A stretch of 7,208 nucleotides of DNA from contig DAHWQF010000164.1 in NCBI GenBank assembly GCA_027334785.1, positions 1 through 7,208 on the forward strand. The letters run 5' to 3'. Origin of the DNA: Acidimicrobiaceae bacterium (GTDB lineage: Bacteria > Actinomycetota > Acidimicrobiia > Acidimicrobiales > Palsa-688). Both the position numbers and the translations under genes were made by a program. Shown here piece after piece: positions 1 to 5,222 of the stretch (its first letter is position 1; each line of letters begins with the position of its first letter). A model generated the notes under the pieces. The model made no database searches, was not told the DNA's origin, and saw only the letters and a program-made list of their open reading frames with translations.

Positions 1-792
1 GTCGCCAAGATGCCAACTCTTGCCGCCTTCGCTTACCGCCACGCGACGGGGCTGCCTTATGCCTACCCGGACGACGACTTGTCCTACACCGGCAACTTCT
101 TGAACATGATGTGGAAGACGACCGAGCTCAAGTACCGTCCCGACCCTGTGCTGGAGCACGCCCTCGACGTGTTGTTCATCCTCCACGCCGACCACGAGCA
201 AAACTGCTCGGCCAACGTGATGCGCGCCGTCGGGAGCTCGCACGCCGACCCCTACGTGGCGACCGCCGCCGCCGCCTCCGCCCTGTACGGGCCGCTCCAC
301 GGGGGCGCCAACGAGCAGGTGCTAAAGATGCTCAGCGAGATCGGCTCGGTAGAGCACGTGCCCGAGTACGTGGAGCGGGTGAAGGCGGGAGAGTTCCGCC
401 TCATGGGCTTCGGCCACCGCGTCTACAAGAACTTCGACCCGAGGGCCACGATAATAAAAAACGTAGCCGACCAGGTCTTCGAGGTGACCGGGCGCAACCC
501 GCTCTTGGACATCGCCATAGAACTGGAGAAGGTGGCTCTCGCCGACGAGTACTTCGCCTCCCACAGGCTCTACCCGAACGTCGACTTCTACTCGGGGATC
601 ATCTACCAGGCCATGGGCTTCCCGGTCGAGATGTTCCCGGTCCTTTTCGCCATCGGGCGCATGCCAGGCTGGCTCGCCCAGTGGGAAGAGGGCCTCTTGG
701 ACCCCGAGCAGAAGATCACCCGGCCCCGCCAACTCTACGTGGGGCACCCCGCTAGGGACCTCGAGGACGAAGCGCCGAGGCTCGCCAGGTAA
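1..792 (+). CDS. gltA: Citrate synthase, 3' part (5' end outside window)
   Basis: The product condenses oxaloacetate and acetyl-CoA to citrate, the entry step of the TCA cycle, in the cytoplasm. The frame is open from base 1 to a TAA at 790-792. About 263 residues are visible of the roughly 430 usual for the hexameric bacterial type, so the N-terminal third is missing. Numbering from the Met at base 10, the family's core motifs occur in order: HADHEQN (59-65), GPLHGGANE with the oxaloacetate-binding/catalytic His97, GFGHRVYKNFDPRA with His136, and NVDFYSG with the catalytic Asp192. The C-terminal GRMPGWLAQWEE and ITRPRQLYVG segments are also standard. All catalytic residues in the visible part are intact. 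The Met at base 10 is internal, not the start. A methylcitrate synthase paralogue is the main alternative, but the sequence looks like the housekeeping form. The gene seems unrelated to the resistance genes downstream. Confidence 0.95.
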   Translation, partial: VAKMPTLAAFAYRHATGLPYAYPDDDLSYTGNFLNMMWKTTELKYRPDPVLEHALDVLFILHADHEQNCSANVMRAVGSSHADPYVATAAAASALYGPLHGGANEQVLKMLSEIGSVEHVPEYVERVKAGEFRLMGFGHRVYKNFDPRATIIKNVADQVFEVTGRNPLLDIAIELEKVALADEYFASHRLYPNVDFYSGIIYQAMGFPVEMFPVLFAIGRMPGWLAQWEEGLLDPEQKITRPRQLYVGHPARDLEDEAPRLAR

Positions 793-851
793 CCGGCGCG
801 AACTAACGCCACCAGGTGGAAGGCGCCCGCGAAGATAAGCGTCGTCACCTG

Positions 852-875
852 CCAGCAGCACCCGTGCCTTGCTGG
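852..875 (+). terminator. Weak terminator-like hairpin after citrate synthase
   Basis: CCAGCA (852-857) pairs with TGCTGG (870-875). An inner GCA/TGC pairing closes a CCCG tetraloop, with a 2-nt CT bulge on the 3' side. The hairpin lies 60 nt after the citrate synthase stop. No T-run follows, so it is at best a U-less terminator of the sort proposed for high-GC bacteria. Confidence 0.3.
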
Positions 876-1103
876 GTCGTACCTGCTTTCACTGGTAACA
901 AAACCTTGCTCGGTTCGCTTGGCATATCCGCTGCCGGCTCCGTACCCGCTCTCGTTGACAGACGCGGGCAATGACCCCGAGTGAGCACTTACCTGCTAAC
1001 CGTAAGGCTGGATCTCATGCGGGCAGGGGGCAGAGTCGGGCGCTAGCCGTGACGAGGGCGGGACGGGGGCATGAGACCATGGAACAAGCAACTCGTCCCT
1101 ATC

Positions 1104-1110
1104 AAGGAGG
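1104..1110 (+). promoter_or_regulatory. Strong Shine-Dalgarno that fixes the CMD-like start
   Basis: AAGGAGG is a near-perfect match to the 16S 3' end and lies 7 nt before the ATG at 1118. The in-frame ATGs at 971 and 1079 have nothing comparable, so 1118 is chosen as the start. Confidence 0.85.
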
Positions 1111-1117
1111 AAGACCC

Positions 1118-1507
1118 ATGCCCACAACCACGCCAAGCGCAGACCAGATCCTCGCCCAGATGCGCGAAACCTTGGGCGAAGTCCCAGCGGCGATCGAGAA
1201 ATCGGTAAGTGCCGACCCGACCCTCATTTTCGAGCATACCCGCTCCAAGCAGTTCGCCATGCCGCCACGAGGCGCCCTAGACGATGAGACGCGCACGCTC
1301 ATCTACCTGGCCGTCGCCTTGGCCACGTCCAACCATGCCTGTGCTCAGGTCATGGTGAACAAGGCCCGCAACGGGGGCATTGCCTCAGCCAAGCTGCTCG
1401 AAGCGTTCCACATAGCCCGCCTTGCCCAGGCGACAGCGGTGATTGGCAACGCCGAGGTCCTCTTCGACCTCGTCAACGAGCGCAGCGACGGGGCAGGTAC
1501 ACGATAA
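1118..1507 (+). CDS. Carboxymuconolactone decarboxylase/AhpD-fold protein without CxxC
   Basis: The protein has 129 residues and fits the single-domain CMD family, whose members form small all-helical oligomers acting as decarboxylases, AhpD-like peroxidases or unassigned enzymes. The core runs from about residue 38 to 120. It includes LDDETRTLIYLAVALAT (54-70), SNHACAQVMVNKARNGG (71-87) and LLEAFHIARLAQATAVIGNAEVLF (93-116), matching the usual 'alkyl hydroperoxidase core' order. In AhpD-type members the central motif is CxxCxxxH. Here the aligned positions are Asn72, Cys75 and Met79, so only the second Cys remains and the His is lost. A disulfide-based peroxidase activity is therefore unlikely. 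No signal peptide or membrane segment is seen. A stem-loop follows, then the TDT transporter 139 bp downstream on the same strand, which suggests co-transcription. Substrate and function are unknown. Confidence 0.82.
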   Translation: MPTTTPSADQILAQMRETLGEVPAAIEKSVSADPTLIFEHTRSKQFAMPPRGALDDETRTLIYLAVALATSNHACAQVMVNKARNGGIASAKLLEAFHIARLAQATAVIGNAEVLFDLVNERSDGAGTR

Positions 1508-1528
1508 GCCACGTGGCGGCCGAGCGGC

Positions 1529-1552
1529 GTTGGCGGCGATGACGCTGCCAGC
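1529..1552 (+). terminator. Ten-bp stem-loop between CMD-like gene and transporter
   Basis: Bases 1529-1538 pair with 1543-1552 over ten positions, including two G-U wobbles, around an ATGA tetraloop. The structure starts 21 nt after the CMD-like stop. A separate perfect palindrome, GCCACGTGGC (1508-1517), directly follows that stop. There is no T-run, so this could be a partial terminator or an mRNA-stabilising element that sets unequal expression of the two genes. Confidence 0.4.
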
Positions 1553-1603
1553 ACGCTCAGGCTCGGGTGAAAGCCGTCGTTTCCACCACCCAGCAGCGTC
1601 TCC

Positions 1604-1639
1604 AAAAAAGCAGAAGAAAAAGCAAAAAGAAAAGGAAGG
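1604..1639 (+). promoter_or_regulatory. A-rich purine leader and Shine-Dalgarno of the transporter
   Basis: Of these 36 bases, 25 are A, 9 are G and only 2 are C, in an otherwise very GC-rich region. The tract ends in GGAAGG (1634-1639), a good Shine-Dalgarno 7 nt before the ATG at 1647. That ribosome binding site decides the start: the frame is open upstream to 1443, but such an extension would overlap the CMD-like gene and encode a Lys-rich low-complexity stretch. An unstructured A-rich leader is known to help ribosome loading; that role here is inference. Confidence 0.6.
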
Positions 1640-1646
1640 TAACAGG

Positions 1647-2885
1647 ATGAGCGAGACGAGAACCGACCCCTCCGGCCCAGCCAGTGCCGCCAACGCCACG
1701 GCTCCTCCAGGGGGGCCTAGCGCCACTGCCCCCTTGGCCCGCCTCCGAGGTTTCCACCCCGGTTGGTACGGGGCGGTTATGGGCACGGCTATCGTTGGCG
1801 TGGCAGCGTCGATGGACCCTGGCGGGGCACCGTCCCTGGCGTCGGCGGGGCGGACCTTCGGCCAAGTGATGGCCATAGTCGCGGCCGTGCTGGCGGTCGT
1901 GCTGGCCTTCGGTTACCTGGGCCGGTTTATCTTGCACCCGGGGGCCTCCTTGGCCGACCTGCGAGACCCGGCCCTGGGGGCACTGTACGCCACCGTGCCC
2001 GCCGGGATCCTGGTCTTGGCGGCGACGGCGGCTGCTGTCGGGCCCACGTGGTTCTCGGCCCCGGTGGTGCGCGACCTGGTGGTCAGCTTGGACTGGGCCG
2101 GCGTGCCGCTCGCATTCTTGATGAGCGCGATCTTCGCCTACATCCTGTTCGCCCACCCTGGCCCCGCCCCCGAGGAGGTGAACGGTAGCTGGTTCATCCC
2201 CCCGGTCGCGAACATCGTGGTGCCGCTCGTACTCGCCCCGCTCGTGCCAGCGGCCACCCCAGCAGTGGCCCGTGACCTGCTCGTTGCCTCCTACGGCTTT
2301 TGGGGCATGGGCTTTTTGCTTTACCTGTTCGTGATGTCGATGTTCCACCACCGCCTGGTCATGTACCCACTGCCCCACGCCGGCCTCGCCCCGTCGATCT
2401 GGATCGGCCTTGGCCCCATCGGCGTAGGGGCGCTCGCCTTGGTAAAGCTGTCCGCCGTCGCTACGAAGCCCTTCGGGCCGGCGGCCCCGGTGCTCGGTTT
2501 GGTCTCTAAACTGGCGGCGACGGCGCTTTGGGGCTTTGGTGCTTGGTGGCTGGCAGCTGCCGTCATCTTGCTCGTGCGCTACCTGGCCCACCGCCACTTC
2601 CCCTACGGCGTGGGGTGGTGGGCCTTCACCTTCCCGCTCGGGGCGTACACCGTTTCTACCCTGACCCTGGCCTGGAACCTCGACTGGCTCAACTGGGCCG
2701 GGGCAGGGCTGTTCGTGGCCCTCGGGCTGTTCTGGGTGGTAGTGGCCGCCGGTAGCGCCTGGGCCGTGCGCAGCGGGGCGGCCTGGAGGGTCGCGCCCTC
2801 TACCCAGGGCGCCTCGGGGCCTGGCCCGCAGCCTGACGGGGGCAAGGGCGGTACCAGCCAGGGCGCGCTCAGCGCTGCGTCATAA
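1647..2885 (+). CDS. TDT-family (TehA/SLAC1/Mae1-like) membrane transporter
   Basis: This 412-residue protein is predicted to lie in the cytoplasmic membrane and move an anion across it. Known TDT-family substrates include C4-dicarboxylates (Mae1), sulfite (Ssu1), and chloride or nitrate (SLAC1), and TehA is linked to tellurite resistance. After a polar, Ala/Pro-rich N-terminus (1-34), FHPGWYGAVMGTAIVG (36-51) is the typical entry to helix 1. About ten hydrophobic segments follow, near 40-58, 71-92, 113-132, 150-170, 182-202, 213-233, 249-269, 292-312, 322-342 and 349-374, as in the TehA/SLAC1 fold. Other family signatures are NGSWFIPPVANIVVPL (179-194), PLPHAGLAPSIWIGLGPIG (241-259) and GVGWWAFTFPLGAYTVST (321-338). 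Phe327 or Phe329 in the ninth helix is the likely counterpart of the pore-gating Phe of TehA. The last 27 residues are Gly/Ser/Pro-rich and probably disordered. Substrate cannot be told from sequence. The upstream CMD-like gene is probably in the same transcript. Confidence 0.9.
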   Translation: MSETRTDPSGPASAANATAPPGGPSATAPLARLRGFHPGWYGAVMGTAIVGVAASMDPGGAPSLASAGRTFGQVMAIVAAVLAVVLAFGYLGRFILHPGASLADLRDPALGALYATVPAGILVLAATAAAVGPTWFSAPVVRDLVVSLDWAGVPLAFLMSAIFAYILFAHPGPAPEEVNGSWFIPPVANIVVPLVLAPLVPAATPAVARDLLVASYGFWGMGFLLYLFVMSMFHHRLVMYPLPHAGLAPSIWIGLGPIGVGALALVKLSAVATKPFGPAAPVLGLVSKLAATALWGFGAWWLAAAVILLVRYLAHRHFPYGVGWWAFTFPLGAYTVSTLTLAWNLDWLNWAGAGLFVALGLFWVVVAAGSAWAVRSGAAWRVAPSTQGASGPGPQPDGGKGGTSQGALSAAS

Positions 2886-3149
2886 GCGGGCACAGGCTAA
2901 AACGGGGCAGGGCGCTCGGGCTTTGGGTAATGGCCGAGGGGGCCCAGGGTCTTTTCCTCCGACAATGGCACTTGCCGTGGCGGCCAGGGCGTTGCCCGCG
3001 GGCGGAGCGAGCCCGAGACAGCCTCGGACCAGGTCATGCCGGCGCTGCTCGACCGGCACCCCGAGAACTTTGGGACCGTGGCCTGACAGCGCTCTGGCCG
3101 ATGGCAACAGCGCCCCAGTGCCCGGCCAGCATCCCAACCTCATCGCCGA
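2886..3149. other. Convergent intergenic gap between transporter and acr3
   Basis: Genes on both sides converge on this 264-bp stretch, and I see no supportable gene in it. A frame from 2931 to a TGA at 3087-3089 ends in a protein-like stretch (DQVMPALLDRHPENFGTVA) but has a stop just upstream and no credible start with a ribosome binding site. It could be a decayed gene tail or chance. The gap holds a terminator-like hairpin for the plus strand (2921-2955) and a perfect 6-bp stem, TGCCGG/CCGGCA (3037-3042 with 3053-3058), that could serve acr3 on the minus strand. It also holds one copy of GGCCAGGGC (2982-2990), repeated twice in the arsR-arsC spacer. Confidence 0.5.
2921..2955 (+). terminator. 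Probable intrinsic terminator after the TDT transporter
   Basis: CTTTGGG (2921-2927) pairs with CCCAGGG (2943-2949) over 7 bp including two G-U wobbles, and TCTTTT (2950-2955) follows at once. The T-run directly after a GC-rich stem, 35 nt past the stop codon, is the standard layout. An alternative fold pairs CTCGG (2915-2919) with CCGAG (2934-2938). The 15-nt loop makes the call moderate. Confidence 0.45.
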
Positions 3150-4253
3150 TCACGGGTAAAAACGCCTCCTGGCCCACAGCGCCACGTAGACGAGGCTCAC
3201 CAGCACGGGCACTTCGATGAGCGGGCCGACGACGCCGGCGAGCGCCTCGCCGCTCGTCACCCCGAACACGCCGATGGCGACGGCAATGGCCAACTCGAAG
3301 TTGTTGCCAGCAGCGGTAAAGGCCAACGTGGCGGTGCGCCGATAAGACAGGTGGAGCAGCCGGCCGAGGGCGAAGGCCCCTGACCACATGAAGGCGAAAT
3401 AGCCAAGCAGTGGCAAGGCGATCTTTGCTACGTCACCTGGCCGACTGGTGATGGTCTTGCCTTGGAGGGCAAAGAGGAGGACCACTGTATAGAGCAGCCC
3501 ATAGAGAGCGAACGGGCCCAAACGTGGTAGCAGTTTTTTCTCGTACCATTCCCGGCCCCGCGCCCGCTCGCCCAGCCAGCGGGTAACGTAGCCCGCTACG
3601 ATCGGCACTCCCAAGAAGATCCCGACCGTGCTGGCAATGGTGGCCATAGAGACTTTGAGGCCCACACTCGACAGCCCGAGCCAGCCTGGGAGCACCTGCA
3701 GGTAGAAGTAGCCGAGCAGGGCAAAGGCGAACACCTGGAAAAGGGAGTTCAGGGCCACGAGCACGGCTGCCGCTTCCCTGTCCCCGCCCGACAGGTCGTT
3801 CCAAATGAGGACCATGGCTATGCAGCGGGCCAGGCCGACCAGGATGATGCCGGTACGGTAGGCGGGCTCGTGGGCGAGCAGTAACCAGGCCAGAGCGAAC
3901 ATCACAGCCGGGCCGACCAACCAGTTGAGCACCAGCGATGCTACGAGCATCCGCCCATCACGGACCACGGCCCCTACTCGCCCATAGCGCACCTTGGCCA
4001 GGACCGGGTACATCATGACCAGCAACCCGACAAAGATCGGCAGCGATGTCCCCGAGGTCACCTGGACGGCGCTCAGGTGGCGGTTCAAGCTGGGCACTGC
4101 CCGCCCGAGCCCGAGGCCGACAACCATGGCGAGGAGGATCCAGAGAGGGAGCAACCGGTCCAGGGTGGAAAGCCGGGCAATGACCGGCCGTTCTTCCTCT
4201 TCTTCTTGGGGCGGCAAGCGCTCGGGCCGGGCCGAGGTGGCGGTGCTGGTCAT
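3150..4253 (-). CDS. acr3: Acr3-family arsenite efflux permease
   Basis: This 367-residue membrane protein exports arsenite (sometimes antimonite) across the cytoplasmic membrane, driven by the proton gradient. It belongs to the bile acid/arsenite/riboflavin transporter superfamily and is unrelated to E. coli ArsB, although it is often annotated arsB. The N-terminal 35 residues are polar with a run of five Glu (17-21). About ten hydrophobic segments follow, starting with LLPLWILLAMVVGLGLG (34-50). Signature blocks are GLARCIAMVLIWNDLSGGD (140-158), carrying Cys144, and AAGNNFELAIAVAIG (314-328), carrying Glu320. Both are offset by 15 from Cys129 and Glu305 of the Corynebacterium glutamicum Acr3, the conserved Cys/Glu pair. 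PLIEVPVLVSLVYVAL (344-359) forms the last helix. The ATG at 4253 is chosen because GGGAGG lies 5 nt before it (4264-4259). Its ATGA overlaps the arsR stop, implying translational coupling. The protein ends with RRRFYP. Confidence 0.95.
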   Translation of the reverse strand: MTSTATSARPERLPPQEEEEERPVIARLSTLDRLLPLWILLAMVVGLGLGRAVPSLNRHLSAVQVTSGTSLPIFVGLLVMMYPVLAKVRYGRVGAVVRDGRMLVASLVLNWLVGPAVMFALAWLLLAHEPAYRTGIILVGLARCIAMVLIWNDLSGGDREAAAVLVALNSLFQVFAFALLGYFYLQVLPGWLGLSSVGLKVSMATIASTVGIFLGVPIVAGYVTRWLGERARGREWYEKKLLPRLGPFALYGLLYTVVLLFALQGKTITSRPGDVAKIALPLLGYFAFMWSGAFALGRLLHLSYRRTATLAFTAAGNNFELAIAVAIGVFGVTSGEALAGVVGPLIEVPVLVSLVYVALWARRRFYP

Positions 4254-4606
4254 GCTGGCCTCCCGTCCTCGCAAGCGGGCCTGGCCCGGCCGGTCGCGAC
4301 CGGCTCCCCCGGCAACGGGACGCCAGCAGCCGCCAGCGAAGCCCACAATGACGAGAAGCCTTCGCCGTCCAAGCGGTAATCGACCCAACGGCCTCTGCGG
4401 GCGGTGGCCACCAAGCCCGCCTGTCGCAGCACCCGTAGGTGGTAAGAGAGCAGGTTCTCTGCCACCGGGACCTGCTCCCGGAGGTCGCAGACACATTGTT
4501 CTCCCTCTGCCAGCGCACTGACCACGGCCAGGCGCACAGGGTCGGCCAACGCACCGAGCGCGGCTATCGTGTCAGCACGACTTGATACAAGATCTGTTGA
4601 ACCCAT
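4250..4606 (-). CDS. arsR: ArsR-family arsenite-responsive repressor
   Basis: This 118-residue winged-helix repressor should bind operator DNA as a dimer and release it when As(III) binds. The helical core starts at ALGALADPVRLAVVSALAEG (16-35), the usual ArsR opening. The metal site is EQCVCDLRE: Cys38 and Cys40 match the first two ligands of the CVCDLC motif of E. coli ArsR, and the third position is Arg43. The recognition-helix region is VPVAENLLSYHLRVLRQAGL (46-65), and the wing is ARRGRWVDYRLD (69-80). A Pro/Gly-rich tail adds a further Cys112. The ATG at 4606 is the only reasonable start. It has no Shine-Dalgarno, and a -10-like element lies 6 nt upstream, so a leaderless mRNA is likely. 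acr3 follows with a 4-bp overlap, and arsC is divergent across a 201-bp spacer, so the repressor probably controls both directions. Confidence 0.95.
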   Translation of the reverse strand: MGSTDLVSSRADTIAALGALADPVRLAVVSALAEGEQCVCDLREQVPVAENLLSYHLRVLRQAGLVATARRGRWVDYRLDGEGFSSLWASLAAAGVPLPGEPVATGRARPACEDGRPA

Positions 4607-4612
4607 GAGACT

Positions 4613-4643
4613 ACGATAACGCCGCGCACCAAGGCCAGGGCAA
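4613..4643 (-). promoter_or_regulatory. Predicted leaderless promoter of arsR-acr3
   Basis: On the minus strand TATCGT (4618-4613) fits the actinobacterial TANNNT -10 pattern and ends 6 nt before the arsR ATG at 4606, so transcription would begin at or next to the start codon. TTGCCC (4643-4638) is a possible -35, 19 nt upstream, which is slightly long. No Shine-Dalgarno lies in the bases before the ATG, in line with a leaderless message. Confidence 0.5.
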
Positions 4644-4652
4644 GGCCATTGG
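4629..4652. promoter_or_regulatory. Dyad over the arsR -35 region, candidate ArsR operator
   Basis: CCAAGGCC (4629-4636) and GGCCATTGG (4644-4652) form an inverted repeat of 8 pairs with one unpaired A, around a 7-base centre. The centre coincides with the predicted -35 of arsR, a suitable place for a repressor to block RNA polymerase. No known ArsR box consensus is matched, so the assignment rests on symmetry and position only. Confidence 0.4.
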
Positions 4653-4697
4653 TCACAGGCTAGGCCGGCCTGCTAAGCGGTCCTCCGAGGCCAGGGC
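4632..4697. repeat. 10-bp direct repeat pair in the arsR-arsC spacer
   Basis: AGGCCAGGGC occurs at 4632-4641 and again at 4688-4697, 56 bp apart. The first copy overlaps the dyad at 4629-4652. Its 9-bp core GGCCAGGGC also occurs once in the gap beyond acr3 (2982-2990). Paired half-sites serving the two divergent promoters is one reading; GC-biased chance is the other. Confidence 0.4.
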
Positions 4698-4730
4698 CGC
4701 ACCCTCGTGGGAAGTGGCAATGGGAGCCTC

Positions 4731-4757
4731 TTGGCGACTACATTGACCATGATAAAT
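4731..4757 (+). promoter_or_regulatory. Weak candidate promoter for arsC
   Basis: TTGGCG (4731-4736) and the AT-rich GATAAAT (4751-4757) lie about 14-15 bp apart, shorter than the ideal 17. They occupy the most AT-rich part of the divergent spacer, about 50 bp before arsC. A short motif GACCAT-AT recurs at 4745 and 4774. A promoter must exist somewhere in this spacer, but this placement is uncertain. Confidence 0.25.
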
Positions 4758-4807
4758 GCGTGACGAGGAGCGCGACCATCATTTGAGGAAAGAGGAGCAA
4801 ACTGACC

Positions 4808-5209
4808 ATGGCACCTGAAGTGCTGTTCATGTGCGTCCACAACGCCGGCCGCTCCCAGATGGCGGCAGCCCTCCTCGAGCACTACGCGGCTGGGCGGGTC
4901 GTCGTGCGCTCGGCCGGTTCGGCGCCTGCCGACGAGGTCAACTCGGCGGTGGTGGCTGCCATGGCCGAGATCGGTATCGACATCTCCAAGCAGGCCCCCA
5001 AGCCGCTGACCGATGAGGCCGCTCGGGCTGCGGACGTCGTGGTCACCATGGGCTGCGGGGATGCCTGCCCCTACTACCCAGGCAAGCGCTACCTGGACTG
5101 GGAACTGGACGACCCCGCGGGCAAGACGCTCGACGCCGTACGCCCGATCCGCGACGAGATCGACCGCCGGGTGCGCGCCCTGCTGACAGGTCTCATCCCG
5201 GCGAACTGA
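4808..5209 (+). CDS. arsC: Arsenate reductase, low-molecular-weight phosphatase fold
   Basis: This 133-residue cytosolic enzyme reduces arsenate to arsenite, which Acr3 then exports. The N-terminus VLFMCVHNAGRSQMAAALL (5-23) holds the CX5R anion-binding loop with nucleophile Cys9 and Arg15. SAGSAPADEVN (35-45) and PKPLTDE (64-70) are typical of the family. TMGCGDACPYYPGKRYLDWELDDPAG (80-105) supplies Cys83 and Cys87 and the DDP motif with a probable general-acid Asp. The redox pair is CX3C, not the CX6C of the S. aureus pI258 enzyme, and this form is common in actinobacterial ars loci. Whether thioredoxin or mycothiol/mycoredoxin recycles it cannot be told here. The start at 4808 is supported by AGAGGAG (4791-4797), 10 nt upstream, and by the N-terminus beginning right at the first beta strand. 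It is divergent from arsR-acr3. Confidence 0.95.
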   Translation: MAPEVLFMCVHNAGRSQMAAALLEHYAAGRVVVRSAGSAPADEVNSAVVAAMAEIGIDISKQAPKPLTDEAARAADVVVTMGCGDACPYYPGKRYLDWELDDPAGKTLDAVRPIRDEIDRRVRALLTGLIPAN

Positions 5210-5222
5210 ACCCTGCTGCGCC

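Larger units (their letters stand above)
793..1117. other. Intergenic gap without a recognisable gene
   Basis: This 325-bp stretch separates citrate synthase from the CMD-like gene. I find no convincing coding frame: the reading frame of the downstream gene is open back to an ATG at 971, but that extension is low-complexity and lacks a ribosome binding site. Two secondary structures are visible: a hairpin at 852-875 (listed separately) and a smaller stem at 984-1009 (AGC-A-CTTAC pairing with GTAAG-GCT, 9-nt loop). A perfect TTGACA lies at 955-960, but no matching -10 hexamer sits 16-19 bp downstream. The promoter of the CMD-like gene must lie in this gap, unless it is read through from citrate synthase. 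Confidence 0.6.

Noticed and set aside
955..960. Perfect TTGACA as a -35 for the CMD-like gene
   Set aside because: No -10-like hexamer is found 16-19 bp downstream, and the start codon is over 150 bp away.
971..1117. N-terminal extension of the CMD-like protein from ATG 971 or 1079
   Set aside because: The extension is low-complexity and unlike the family; the strong AAGGAGG lies before 1118.
1443..1646. N-terminal extension of the TDT transporter from ATG 1443
   Set aside because: It would overlap the CMD-like gene and add Ser/Thr- and Lys-rich filler, whereas ATG 1647 has GGAAGG 7 nt upstream.
1557..2597. Long minus-strand open frame opposite the TDT gene
   Set aside because: It has Arg/Gly/His-rich composition with no motif, and is the GC-bias shadow of a clear membrane protein gene.
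4254..4496. N-terminal extension of Acr3 into arsR
   Set aside because: It is the out-of-frame shadow of arsR. The ATG at 4253 has its own ribosome binding site and an ATGA overlap.
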